60,000 nt of DNA, taken from Cristatella mucedo (lineage: Eukaryota; Bryozoa; Phylactolaemata; Cristatellidae). Below, one piece after another: positions 49,481 to 60,000 of the stretch (the first letter of the stretch is position 1; every line of letters starts with the position of its first letter). The position numbers and the translations under genes were made by a program. The DNA lies in assembly GCA_009760855.2 (NCBI GenBank), contig WPIO01000030.1, positions 2,041,001-2,101,000 on the forward strand, given 5' to 3'. The notes under the pieces were generated by a model. That model ran no database searches and was not told where the DNA came from. It saw only the letters and a program-made list of their open reading frames with translations.

Positions 49481-52400
49481 CAGACGCGGACCTCGCTGGT
49501 CGCTCGAGCTCCTATAAACAATGGCAGAACGGAGGCGATGCATCAGAGCTCCCAGGATTCAGTTACTGCGGGGCGGCAATGGTTTCCTTAGCCTCATGCG
49601 TTCCAGCGGCCGGAGCTTGCACCGGAAAGCCAATGATAGCCGACTCTCCTCGCGTTTTCACTTCATGTTGTAAGCAAGCGGAAGGTACTGAGCCGCAACA
49701 CATGTACACATACGTCTAGCACGTAATTAAAGAAAGAATAGTCTGAGATAGCAGTCTGCCCATGCCCCACCGGTCGGGGCGGGCAGAGAAGGACTCCCAT
49801 ATCTATATTAAGCTTTTACGATCGCGCGAGGGTTGACCTGGAGAAGAGCCATTATTTAGTACATTCTACGCTTACCCCGCGGTTTCGAGTAATACTCCGG
49901 TCTCCGGTGTCTGGCGCCGCGCCTCTCGCCTCGCTCGAGCAACCGTCAATCAGCAGCTGGCGCGGCGATGCGGTTCGTGCTGCCGCTGCTGTTACTGCGT
50001 TCAAGAGCGGTGCTAGCGCAGCTGTCGTGCGACGCAAGGGCCAGCCCGCGTCGAGGCCGCAGACGCTCTCGCGAAAACGGCGCTGGGCTCTGAGATGTCA
50101 GTAGCGTTGCGAACGCACGCGCAGCGGCGGTTTCGTTGCGTCGCTCGCGCGCGGGGCACGCGACCGACGCAAATGGCGCTAGAACTCGCGACCGCTTCTC
50201 CGAATGCCGGTCGAACTAGCGCCTCGAAGAGCGGCCGGCGCGTCGCACGAGCGGCTCCAATGAGCGCGCGCGCGCGGATCGCAGCGGCGCAAGAATCGAT
50301 CGACACTCGCTCGCGCACTTTAGTAAAGTAATTAGCCCTAGCGCTTCCATCGCAACCGCCCGGCCTCGGCTCCTCCGCATTCTGCTGCACTCGAGCGCGC
50401 GGCGCGGCGCGGCACGGCCGGCCGGCCGGCGAGCGCTCGGCGCGGGTAGCTCGCAGGGCGAGCGAGCGAGCCATCCATCGTTGCCCGGGCGCCGCCGGTA
50501 AACTTTAACGGGCCGCCGTAGCGCAGGCCGATCAGAGCAGTCGGCAGCCGGCAGAGCGTCGGCCGCGTCGGGGCCACTGGCGCAGTCGAGTTTATCGCTC
50601 GCGGGGCAGCCATCCATCCGGATACCGAATAGTATGGCTAGCGATCGAACGCGAGCCATACAAAAAAAAGAAATACGCCTGAAAGCAGCCTGCCGAAATT
50701 CTCCGTTCGCAAAATGAGCGATCCGCGCACGCGGTGCGCCGGCGGCGGTTTCGGACGGGCGATCGCCGGCCGAGACGCCGACGGACGGACGGGTTGACCG
50801 CGGCGAGCGAGACGGCGGAGCTCGTCGACAGCGGGTTGACCGCAAGCCGTTCACGGCCGCGCCCCCCTATCTGGCCGGCAAGAGTTCGTTAGGCTAAGGA
50901 GGCGCTGCCGGTGCGACGGCTCTATGGCCGTCACGACACCTTGCGTGCCCGGTTTCGGCTTCGGCCTCTTCTCGAGCTCAGCATCGAGAGAGCGCCGCGA
51001 ATCGTCGCGGCGCTCGCGCCGCAGGCATCTGAACAGCCGGGCTGTCTGCGGCGCGAGGCTCGGAAAACCGGCAGCTGACCGCCGCCACTGCCTCGTTTCC
51101 GCCAAACCGCAGACCGCGACGACGCGGCGCCTGACCTCACCCGCCGCGGCACCTGGACGCGAGAGTGCCCGCCGCGCGCGCTCGAATAATGGGCCCGGCT
51201 AATGCGCGCTCGCCGCAGACGTCCGAGCGTGCGCTGTTCTTTTGTTCCGGCGTCGCGGTTGCGACTCGGTCGCACCGGCCTTTCCATCTGCGAACCGGTC
51301 GGTGCCCGGGCCGCTCGGATTGGGCGGACAATGGTGAGCTCGACTAATTGCAGTGCGCCGCCGCTGCCGACTTGGAGCTCGCGCAGCGGCAGCGGCGACG
51401 CTTCGAAAGCCAGCGAAAGCCTCGTCAGCCGAAAGCCCGACGCACGATCGATCCCGACGCCTCGGCGGACCGCCGTCGGAAGACTCGTCGCGTGTCGAAT
51501 GCGGCGCCGGCGGCGGCGCCGGCGGCGACGGAAGCGACGCGCCCTCAACAGGGGGGCGGCTCTTCAATGCTGCGACCTCTGGCGGTCGGCCAGCTTTACC
51601 CACGATCGGGTGGTCTCGCGCGCGGCAAACCTATAAAAGACGCGTTTACTACCAGCACCTCGGCGCCAATGCTCGGAAATGGCTGCCACCCGCGGCGGCG
51701 CCGGAAGCAGCACTCTTGCACGGAAATGCTTCAGCGGCGTTCCTATGCGCCGCATTGTCTGTCCATTCCAATCGATACGCAACGTAGCGTCATCCCTTGA
51801 GAATAGTGTTGAGTCTGCGAGACCCTCACTAGTTTGGGTAGCGACACAACGTAAGCAATGCGTAGAGACCCGGCGCTCGCTATACACCGCGCGGCAACGG
51901 CCCAGCTCTAGATATCCTGCAGTCAGCGTTAGCGGCAACACCGTATTATAAAAAGTGCAAAGAATTGCCTGGACAACTGTACTAGATTAGTTAACAAGCA
52001 TGCGGCAGCTCGCGCTCAGATGTTTATGCTGAAACGGCAGGTGACGGATTCGTTTACAAGCGTACAGCAGCTCACGCTCAGACGTTTCTTTGACGGTTGT
52101 TGTATATAGTGCAGTATGCAGTGTTTACAGAGTCGCGGGTGTTGGAACGTCCTCCTCCTCCTCCTCCTAATGTAGCTCGGCCGATCCCTTTGCCGAACTA
52201 GTGCACGGTCACCTTCAACCGAGAAGAATGTTCCCCGCACCATCGTGCTGCCCGCTTTCGCGTCGCTGACCATCTCCTGGAAGAGCTTTCGTTGGCCCCG
52301 TGCAGCAGATTTCGTTCGCTCAGCGTAGCATGACCCAAGTGCGCCCGCAGCGTAGGGCAGCGTAGGTAACTGCTGCTCTCCGCCCGTGCGCGTCCGAAAG

Positions 52401-53089
52401 TCGTTAGCGATGCACGCACCCGCACTAGACGACCTTGTGGTGTGCAGCTTTCTCAGGAGCCTGTCAGGGTCCTCGTTGTTGTCAAACGGGATAGAAAGCG
52501 ATGTCTATAGCTGCCGCCGCTGTCCAGTCGTCGACCACTAGGTCCGGCCGTAGCAGCCTGTCGCTGTCCTCAAGGCAGCCATCACTGTCAGCTGCCGCAC
52601 GCGATCCGGCACGCAACCGCATGATTCCGAGAAAGATCACGCCTCTCCTCGAGCATTGGCGTTGCCGGACCACAGCGGCGCAGCACGTGGGCTATTCTAG
52701 TTTCCTCTCGCTCTGGGCCGAGGCGGTACGCTGCTCACCCGGTCGAATAGATGCGGCGGCCGAATGCGCGACTCAGCAACCCACAGACCGTTACTCCCAG
52801 GGAGTGACTGCGGTCAGGCACGTGCGTTATATACTGGCCGTGTTGAAAGTCATACAATAATCTCTTCCCATACGAAGCCATACACCGCGCTGGTACTACG
52901 CCTCGGCGTAATGAGGCTATTTCATAGGGGTTTCTCACTTCAAAGCCAGCGGCTGAACTCATGGTTTATTATCGTGAGGCATTCCCATATCACTAGCTCG
53001 GCAGTGACAACCAGTTTCTGATCGCGGAGGGGAGTGAATAACGGTCGGCATATCTGAAATCATATTGGCGTTCTAGCTCGCTATTTCCC

Positions 53090-53885
53090 GACGGATTGGA
53101 TAAGCGTTTAGCTTTCTCTGCGTCTCGAAGGCCTGCGTACGTTCATTGCTCAGGCAGGGCTAGCACATGCAAAGTGGTTCATGCATTTGTGACATCCGTC
53201 ACGACTTCTGTAAACGCACCGCTTGCTGGTCTACCGGTCTGTGCATTCAGGTACTTACAGTTGGTGCAATACTTTACAGCTATGCATGTCTGCCGTGAGG
53301 GTCGCACTTGCCACAGCACACTAGTTCTCGACGACCTGCACTGGCTCCTAATGAAGCAGCGTATCGACTTCAAAGTTCTGTCACTCACTTTTTTAAGTCC
53401 CTTCATTCTCGGGCTCCAGCCTACCTGTCAGAACTACTCCTCCATCCGGCTAGGCATCGTACTATCAGCTTTTCTGAATCAAATCGTTGGCCTACACCTC
53501 GTGCGAACCTCAGGTCCTTTGGAGACCATGCTTTTAGTTCATATGCTCTCAAAGCCCGGAACTCACTCTCAACTGACGTCACGACATTCACTCACTTGAT
53601 GACATTTTAAAGAAGCTAAAATGCTTCTGTTTCTTACAGCATTTAGTGGGTCCTTGTGATTCATCTTTTGTGTGGTAATGCGCGCTGCCTGTGCATGCTG
53701 CCTCTAACCATATGACAAGGTGACGCTTCGCTTGTCACCTAAAACTACGTTACGCTTATTGAAATTAAGCATGTTACCACTAATCGTTTGATCATGCTTC
53801 CTTTACAGCGTATGTAAAGGGCCTAGAAAGAGATTAGGTTCTCTAAGGGCACTATAAAAGAGCATTATTATTTTTATTATTATTC
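53090..53885 (+). mobile_element. L2-A LINE C-terminus and 3' end within the GC-rich block
   Basis: Plus-strand ACKVVHAFVTSVT, LVLDDLHWLLMKQRIDFKVL and a frameshifted APAYLSELLLHPARHRTISF. It is followed by a shortened 3' UTR and the tail GTAAAGGGCCTAGAAAGAGA...GGGCACTATAAAAGAGC with ATT units. The Trp of AWNSLP is CGG here rather than a stop. Its AT-richer composition contrasts with the flanks. Confidence 0.85.
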
Positions 53886-53952
53886 ATGGGCTGGTGCACG
53901 TGGCCCTCGCTCTTTTGAACTCGTGCTCCGTTAAACAATATGCACCTCCTTG

Positions 53953-54065
53953 GAATAGCGCCCTCAGAAAACTTACTCTCTTTCCCGGCGCTGTACATGC
54001 GACGCTCACATGCCTCGAGCTCAGTCGTTAAAGGCCTCGAGGACCTCGCGCTTGGGCCAGACCAG
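53953..54065 (-). mobile_element. SINE2, diverged
   Basis: Minus strand: head-like CGAGGTCCTCGAGGCCTTTA and ACTGAGCTCGAGGCATGTGA, then the L2-type tail GCGCCGGGAAAGAGAGTAAG...TCTGAGGGCGCTATTCC ending at 53953. Confidence 0.65.
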
Positions 54066-55421
54066 GGCGGCATTTAGCGTTCAGAGACCTAAACAAGAAA
54101 AGAATTAACTTGGCAGAGCCGTCGGCAGGGTCTAGATGGCGCCGAGCATTCCCAAGATGCTCCCTAGTTAAAGAAAGGAGCTTTTGCGAATCGAATCGTC
54201 GTCCCACTAGCGCATCCATCGAGTTGCTGTCTCCGCGGCACTGCACTGCGGAGGTGCAATGATTCGGGTGAAATTCGCAAAATGAGCGTCGTCTTTACAA
54301 GCGCTGGACTTGGCGCGAGCGAATGGGGCGACGATCGCTGGGTTCCAGCCCCCGTCCGCCTGAAGCGTAGGTCTACGGTCGGACCCCCGCAGATGCCGCA
54401 GGTGCGGCCACCGCCTATCGCTACTTCGACTTCTCGCAGCTGATTGGCTGCGGACGCGCCTGCCGAGCGAGCCCGGAATTCCGCACAGGACAGGCGAGGC
54501 CAAAGCCGAAGTATCTCTCAGTCGCTACCTCGCCTTCACACGCGCTCGCCGTCGGCCCGCGGAGCGGCGTTCGTCTTCATTCTACGGTATTCGTACGCGC
54601 AATGGTCGAAGAGCTGAGATGCGCCCAGGCAGTGCCCAAGGAGGTTGCACCTTCTAGAAATTGGATGAGAGCAGGCTCTTAGCCAGGAGCCGCCTCTGGA
54701 GGCCGCGCCTTCTCCGTGAGTGACCTTGACCGGAAGTCGCCGGCAGTGCGACGTCTCGACGCCCATTTTGCCGTTCTTCCCCAGCAGCTTCATTGACCGA
54801 GAGCCGACGTACTTTCTCCCAAATGAAGCCAATTTACATGGGGAAAAAACCTGAGCGATCTGCTGCCAGAGACACGTTTTCCTTATTTTAGCAAGGCAGC
54901 GAATTGCGAGACAGTAGTTTTGATTGACAGGCACCTCTCGCGGCTGTCCTAATTAATGTAATGAGAGCAAATCAGTCGTCGACGGGATGCCGTGTTGATT
55001 AGCACTTAGCGCCTGGCTTACGCGGCTTACCGCAGGGACGTTTAGTTCATTTGGCCGCGGTGCGGTGGCGCGCCGCAACGCACTGCAACGCGAGCGCTCT
55101 TTAGAGAACGCTCGCAAGACAAAATAGCTACGCGGAGGTGCCGCATTTTCCGAGCGCCGATAGCTGCGCGAGCGAACCGGTCTAAGACGGAAATTGGCAG
55201 CCGCCGTTTTGAGCACCTCAAGCTGCGCGCCGCGATCGCGGGCTGCTCGCCAGGCCTACTTGGCCTTAGCTGAAGAAAAAACGGGTGGCAGGGGGTGGCG
55301 TAGTAGCCGTGCTCTGGAAACGAGACGCGAGCGCTAGCGAGCGCTGTTTATTCAGCGTCCGTCTCCGTCTGTAACTCCGCCGCACGCTGCTGCCGCCGCG
55401 AAGAGCGGAGCTTCGGGAAGC

Positions 55422-55475
55422 GAGCTGCGCGGGGGGGGGGGGCGCGCCGCGCCGCCCCCCCCCCCCGCGCAGCTC
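55422..55475. repeat. Inverted repeat with G12/C12 arms
   Basis: GAGCTGCGC followed by twelve G at 55422-55442 pairs with twelve C followed by GCGCAGCTC at 55455-55475. That gives 21 paired bases around a 12-base GC-only loop. Confidence 0.95.
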
Positions 55476-57264
55476 CGCGAGCACTACAGAAGCCGGGAGT
55501 CGGAAGTCGAGAGGACGGACCGTGAAAGAGCGCCGGATGGCAGCGCGTATCGTGGCGGGGGAGCAGCGCCGGACTGCGGCGGCTGGGAAGGAAGCGCCGT
55601 CCCATCGAGCGGCGGCAGCAGGCGAGGAGACGTCGTCGTTGGGCTGCGGGAATCGGCTGCGAGCGGTCGCCACCGACTCGTTGAGCTGCACGCGCTTGCC
55701 TCCGTTCAGTCCGCCTGCGGCGTTGACTGAAAGTACGGCCGCCCAGAGGCTGCGCTGCAGTGGCCGGCCCTAGCGCCTGGAAAATTAAAAAAAAAGTCTC
55801 GCCCCCGCCGGCACGTCGGTATGTCCGCGCCCGCGGCGAGGAGCGCGCCGCGGCCTCTGAAGCGGTCGGTCGTCGACTGCCACTCGGTCGCCGCGCCCGA
55901 AATGCTTTGCATAGCGCCCGCCATTGGCGCCGGGGGGCTCCCAGTCGGCCCGCGGCACCGGGCGACATTCCGCGCTGGGCGACACCGCCGCTGCCGCCGT
56001 CAACCTGGGCCGGATCGTTGAGATGCCACCCACGAGGTCTGCGGCGAAACGCCCGCGAGGCAGGCTCCCTGGTGCGAGATAGCGGTCGGACGAATTGAAA
56101 GCGATAATCGCGGCCGCGCGCGCGCGTGCGCGCTCGATGAGCGGCGGCGGCGCCAGCGATCTAATCGAGAGCGGCACAAAAGGAGGAACGCCACGTCCGC
56201 TCGGGGATGGGGATTCTTTGAGCGCTGGGCGCGATCGTCGCAGAGGCGAACGCAGCCTTGCGCGCTCGGCAACAAAGGTCCTAGCGGCGGCAAACGAGCG
56301 AGGGCGGTCCGATAGCGGTCGCCGAGTCCGTCGGTCGCGAGCAAGTTAGCTACCGACAGCGCCGCCCGAACGCGAAGGCGCACTCATGCGAGCATTAACC
56401 GGCGTCCTACCGCCGCGCTCCTTCCCCTCCCTCGCCGCCGATAAAACAGCGGCCGGCGGCCACGCCGCACCGCTCGACGGCGAAGACGCTGCTCCGTTGT
56501 GGCTGCCCGCAGCGCGGCGGCGTCCGCTGCCGCTCTCGCTCTGACGGCGCGAGGCGGGCTCGCGGCTACTACTTCGGCGGCTACTACTTGTTGCGCCGTC
56601 GTCTGCTGTGCGAGCGGCCATCGGCGGGCTCGAACGGTCGTCGGCCGGCGGAGGCGTCGGCCCAGCTTCACGGCGGCGAAGGCGGCGGCCCAGCTCCACC
56701 ACGCGCGGCATATCGCGCGGCCGGGCTCGCTGGTCGTCGTCGTCGTCGGCTGAGGCGGCGCTGCGGCTACGCATCGTCGCAGCTACCGATAGCCGCCGGT
56801 CGCCAAGAGGTGAGGGTCGCCCGTTTCGGCGGAGTGCAACGATTTTAGCTCAGCCGCGCTCGTGACGAAGGTGAGCGTCGAGGGCTTCTCGTCGCCTCGC
56901 ATTGCAGACCGCAACGCGATGGTCGCCGCCAGCGGGGCTTGGGAGTCGTCGCGCGATCGCCGCCGCCGCCGCCGCCGCAGGTCGTCCGCGTGCGCGTGAG
57001 AAACCGTGCGCCCGCCTCGTCGCTCAGGGAAGTCGGTGACGATCGGGGTCGACGCATGAGCGCGAGGGACCGCGAGGTGGCTGCTGTCTGCCAGATTTGT
57101 TGAAATCGCCGCGCAGCCACTCGACCGACGAGATTCGTCGCGCGGTTCGTGGACGGCGGTCGGCGAGCACGCTGGCCCGCTACACGAGAAACCTCAGTCG
57201 CCGCGGCCGCCCCGCGATCTCGTTGCCGGCCCGCAGCGCACCGCCCCACCCTCTCGGGCGGCTT

Positions 57265-57334
57265 CTCGCCCTCTCGGCCCGCGCACCACCACCGCCGAGC
57301 GCGGCGGCGGTGGTGCGCGGGCCGAGAGGGCGAG
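57265..57334. repeat. Near-perfect 70-base palindrome
   Basis: CTCGCCCTCTCGGCCCGCGC plus ACCACC at 57265-57290 pairs with GGTGGTGCGCGGGCCGAGAG plus GGCGAG at 57309-57334. After one A-C mismatch, CCGCCG/CGGCGG continues the stem to a four-base loop. Confidence 0.95.
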
Positions 57335-57534
57335 CGTCCGGCTGGAGCGGGCCAAATAATCCGCTAGCCCGAGCGCCGGCGCAGCGACCGGCCGCAGAGG
57401 CGGCCGTCGCCGCGACCGCGGCCGTGGCCCCCTCGGTTCAGCATCCGCTTCCTAACGGGATTGAGCGCGAGCGTGGCACCTCAGCCAGGACCGTCGGGTA
57501 CACTCCTTTTAAGCCTCCCCCCGGGAAGGACTCT

Positions 57535-59060
57535 CGGTTTAACCATTTCACTAAATATTTGCGGGGGCGCAGGTTAAGTTTAATTTCAAGAGGGGACGAC
57601 CACTTTTTTTTTATTAGTGGGATTGATAATATCTTCGGATAGGGTAAAAAGAGGTAAAATAAATAAAGATGGTAAAATGAAGATAAAGAGATTTTTTTAG
57701 ACAGGCCTTTCGATCGTTGCAGGACAGAGCACGCTTTTGACGCCGAGCTTCGGGCTCTCAGAATGGGGATAGCAATCTCATTTAGACAGCAGGTCCATAG
57801 ACATCTGCAGGGCTGGCGAGCGTTCGGCTCAAAGCTTCAGGCCATCCTGAAATGAGGTTCCCTCCATTACAGCGGCAGGCGAAAAGCCTTTCGGAGGGCG
57901 TGCCGTTGGCACGAAAGTTCAAGGTGTTTCTTTAATAAAAGGGAGGAGTCCATTTTATTTTAATGGTGGTGCTAAATAGTCCAGCTTGGCTACTCGTCAT
58001 TGGGGCGCAGCTCCGGGCGTTCAAAACGAGGCTGGCTAGATTGATTTTAGATGGGGCCTACGAGGTGTACGGGAAGGGCTAAGGAAGCGTCTGCCGCTTT
58101 GAGAGCTCCAGCTCAGAGTTAGCCTTTTTTAAAGAAAAAGACCACGCCATTCTGGAATCCTCCGGCAACGGAAAGGCTGAGTGTTTGCGTTTTAAATCAG
58201 CTCCATAGTGTAGCCAGCGGTCGTGACCTTCAGTCCAAGTCGTGAAGACACTGCGAATCTCACCATTCAGGGCTTCTATGCTCCCAGTTGCTGTAGCCTT
58301 ATACCGCAGTTTGAGCGGTCAGATGAGCTGCACCTCGTTAAGAGTTGCCAATAATTGCTTCCTCCGGCGGATGACTGATATCTTTTTACAAGCTTTTATT
58401 TTTTATAAGCTTTTATCGGTAATAATGTTGGCGCTGCGAATTTATTCTTATTATCCTAATCGCAGCATACTTAAATAAGAACGCTGCGTCCATCCAGCAT
58501 ATCTCTGGCGCAGAATGGCAGTATTTTTTAAGAAAAAAATATTTGGAAGAAAGCACCTTGGATACCGGAAAAATAGGCTACGCGAATGACATCACACTGC
58601 AGGTGGCTTCTTGTCATACCGACCAAGTTCATGGTTTTAATGTTTAACCCCGATCTGATACTCCTGGCTGCGGCCTTGCGCCTTTTCCATTCAGGTTTAA
58701 TTGTCTATCTAGATGACGAATCCCGCAAGTGGAGCGCTGATTTCCAACGAACTTATTTATTTTAATCTAGCACCCCGGCGCCGTGTGGACGCACGCGGGG
58801 TCAGAATATCCCAGCCCACCCAGACCATCTTCCGGGCAGTCCGTTTTAGCCAGGGCCTGGGACGCTGGCAGGCTTCTCTTCCGCTTCCGCTGCGTAATGC
58901 TAGGGGTCTCCAAATAGCGCTCACCTTTGAAAGTATATTGTGACTTATGCACAACTTAGGGAATGGGAGTAGAGCGTACGGAGGGGTGCAATAGCTTGCG
59001 AGCGCTGTACGGACGAGAGAGGCGCGTGCCGACGAGTTCCGCCGTCTTCATGGACTCGTG
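57535..59060. other. Unrecognised sequence right of the GC-rich block
   Basis: Moderate composition. One frame reads LIVYLDDE near 58705-58728, which resembles a reverse-transcriptase YLDD box, but no other RT motif lines up with it. No gene is supported. Confidence 0.4.
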
Positions 59061-59069
59061 CAGGATAGC

Positions 59070-59130
59070 AGATTTAACGTTTATACAGCGGCAGAAGAGC
59101 CTTAACGGCTTCGCTGCGCGTCGAATTAGA
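59070..59130 (-). mobile_element. SINE1 fragment
   Basis: Plus-strand reading TATACAGCGGCAGAAGAGCC and TTAACGGCTTCGCTGCGCG is the 3' part of SINE1 on the minus strand. The head is missing. Confidence 0.65.
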
Positions 59131-59222
59131 GCCCCTTATTCATAGCGAGTCCCATTATCAGTTTTACTCCGAACCCGCCGGATTGCTGATGCCCATAAGC
59201 CAGCTAGCGTCGTACCTTACTA

Positions 59223-59394
59223 GCTGATTTAACAGCCTCTTTTGTATAGCGACAGAAGAGCCTTTACCGCTATCACTACAGCTTGCAGCGGCGATAAATA
59301 ATCGCTCACCGCAGGATTCGAACCCACAACCTTCGGTGCGAGGTCGTGAAAAACAACCGCCTTACCCAGTGCGCCATCACGGCTCGCCAACCTT
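59223..59394 (-). mobile_element. SINE1, near-complete
   Basis: Minus strand: head from 59394 (AGCCGTGATGGCGCACTGGG), B box GGGTTCGAATCC near 59315-59326 (a perfect tRNA B-box match), body and end AGAGGCTGTTAAATCAGC at 59223. It is the best tRNA-like head in the window. Confidence 0.92.
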
Positions 59395-60000
59395 CTCTCT
59401 TCTTGTTGCCGAGTTGGCTCGCGTCTCATTCTCGGCCCGTCCGGGCGATATTTGTAAACACTATTCCAATCGCTGCTGACGCCGAGCTTCTCCTAGAGGC
59501 CAATGCGCGTCGCACGCGCAGGCTTGGCTTCGTTTGCATGCGCTTGCCTTCCCCGGCATTTCCTTCCAGTTCGCCGTTTGAGCGAAGCCGCACAGAGAGC
59601 TCGATATAGAGCCAAAACGCGGCGTTCTTTGAACGACAGCCAATGTAGCGAAGGGCGGCAGAGCGGTAGCGGAAGTGCTAAGTGCGGTACCCGGTGCGGC
59701 GCGCTGCCGGTGCGGCGTAGTCGGAAGGCGGCGGTTTAGCTCGTCGGCGCCATGACCGTTTTAAGGAGCGCTAACTTTCTGTAGTCTAGCTTCAAAAGCA
59801 CAGAGCGCTTCTGCGATATGCTTTCCGGGTCTGTAGTATTGGTCGGAGCGGCGGCGTCAGGGTAGCGCCCGCTGTTAAATTGCAGGGACATCGCACGCTT
59901 AGTTGCCCGGTGCCGCATGGTACGCCCTGCTGTCCCGGTTTGCGGCGACTCGGGGAACGACGCGGAGTCACCGATGACCACAAGGACGAATAAAAGCTGG
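59395..60000. other. Unrecognised sequence to the window edge
   Basis: Moderately GC-rich. Short overlapping frames occur on both strands and nothing is recognised. Confidence 0.45.

Larger units (their letters stand above)
49800..57530. other. GC- and CpG-rich block of about 7.7 kb
   Basis: Composition changes sharply near 49.85 kb and reverts near 57.5 kb. Words such as CGCGCG, GCCGGC, GATCGC and CGGCGG dominate and CpG is not depleted. Long open frames occur on both strands and in overlapping frames (for example 50216-50854, 50931-51548 and 55348-55968, all minus, with plus-strand frames over the same bases). They encode Arg/Ala/Pro-rich sequence, as expected when stop codons are rare. 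I do not call any of them genes. The block contains an L2-A copy (53.1-53.9 kb) and two palindromes. It could be a CpG island of an unseen gene, a locally GC-driven region or a foreign/assembly segment. Confidence 0.7.

Noticed and set aside
50216-51548. Long minus-strand open frames (212 and 205 codons) in the GC-rich block
   Set aside because: Open frames of similar length exist on the opposite strand and in other frames over the same bases. The products are Arg/Ala/Pro-rich without motifs, as expected where stop codons are rare.
55348-55968. 206-codon minus-strand frame
   Set aside because: It runs through the G12/C12 palindrome and overlaps other open frames. Composition artefact.
58690-58745. 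YLDD-like box that could belong to a DIRS-type or other reverse transcriptase
   Set aside because: The surrounding sequence has stops in this frame and none of the other RT motifs can be lined up before or after it.
59223-59394. A genuine tRNA gene on the minus strand
   Set aside because: The B box is perfect, but the acceptor stem does not pair and the sequence continues into the SINE1 body shared by many copies.

Overview
This window is animal (metazoan) nuclear DNA, most likely from an invertebrate. I cannot name the species. The main evidence is a spliced plus-strand gene for muskelin, a kelch-repeat protein. Its introns and flanks are packed with L2-clade non-LTR retrotransposon fragments, tRNA-derived SINEs and long microsatellites. 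I found no bacterial-type operon, CRISPR array or rRNA. The tRNA-like sequences I can identify are SINE heads.

Muskelin occupies 1146-38760. Twelve coding exons can be read by homology: 1146-1223, 1818-1880, 5855-5967, 9676-9789, 14535-14637, 19273-19417, 21015-21144, 21393-21460, 32556-32744, 35069-35323, 38260-38311 and 38618-38760. All introns between them are GT-AG and the phases agree at every junction except between 9789 and 14535. One short exon (the SDFYRYD-type segment of other muskelins) is therefore missing from my reading. The 5' part of the gene (discoidin, LisH and most of CTLH) lies left of the window. The C-terminus and stop codon are inside it.

At least three L2-like LINE families are present. 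L2-A ends in a hairpin tail (AAGCGCC...GGGCGCTT followed by ATT repeats) and occurs about a dozen times. L2-B has an uninterrupted 347-codon reverse-transcriptase ORF at 2795-3838 and nested, oppositely oriented copies. L2-C is represented by one C-terminus plus tail. Two SINE families occur. SINE1 has a tRNA-like head, a conserved body and an ATTT-type tail. SINE2 has a tRNA-like head fused directly to the L2-A hairpin tail, which suggests that it borrows the L2-A retrotransposition machinery. A SINE1 copy sits inside an L2-B copy, which orders the insertions in time.

Downstream of muskelin, 38.8-49.8 kb is intergenic or unrecognised sequence with an L2-A copy (41.87-43.32 kb) that has lost the core of its reverse transcriptase in frame. 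About 49.8-57.5 kb is a sharply bounded, very GC- and CpG-rich block. It holds two large palindromes and open frames on both strands that I do not believe are genes. From 57.5 kb to the end, composition returns towards normal, with two more SINE1 pieces.

I do not see a convincing new molecular system. The most interesting items are the L2/SINE2 parasite pair, the in-frame RT-deleted L2-A copy, a possible alternative muskelin 3' end that runs into an L2 fragment, and the palindromic GC-rich block.
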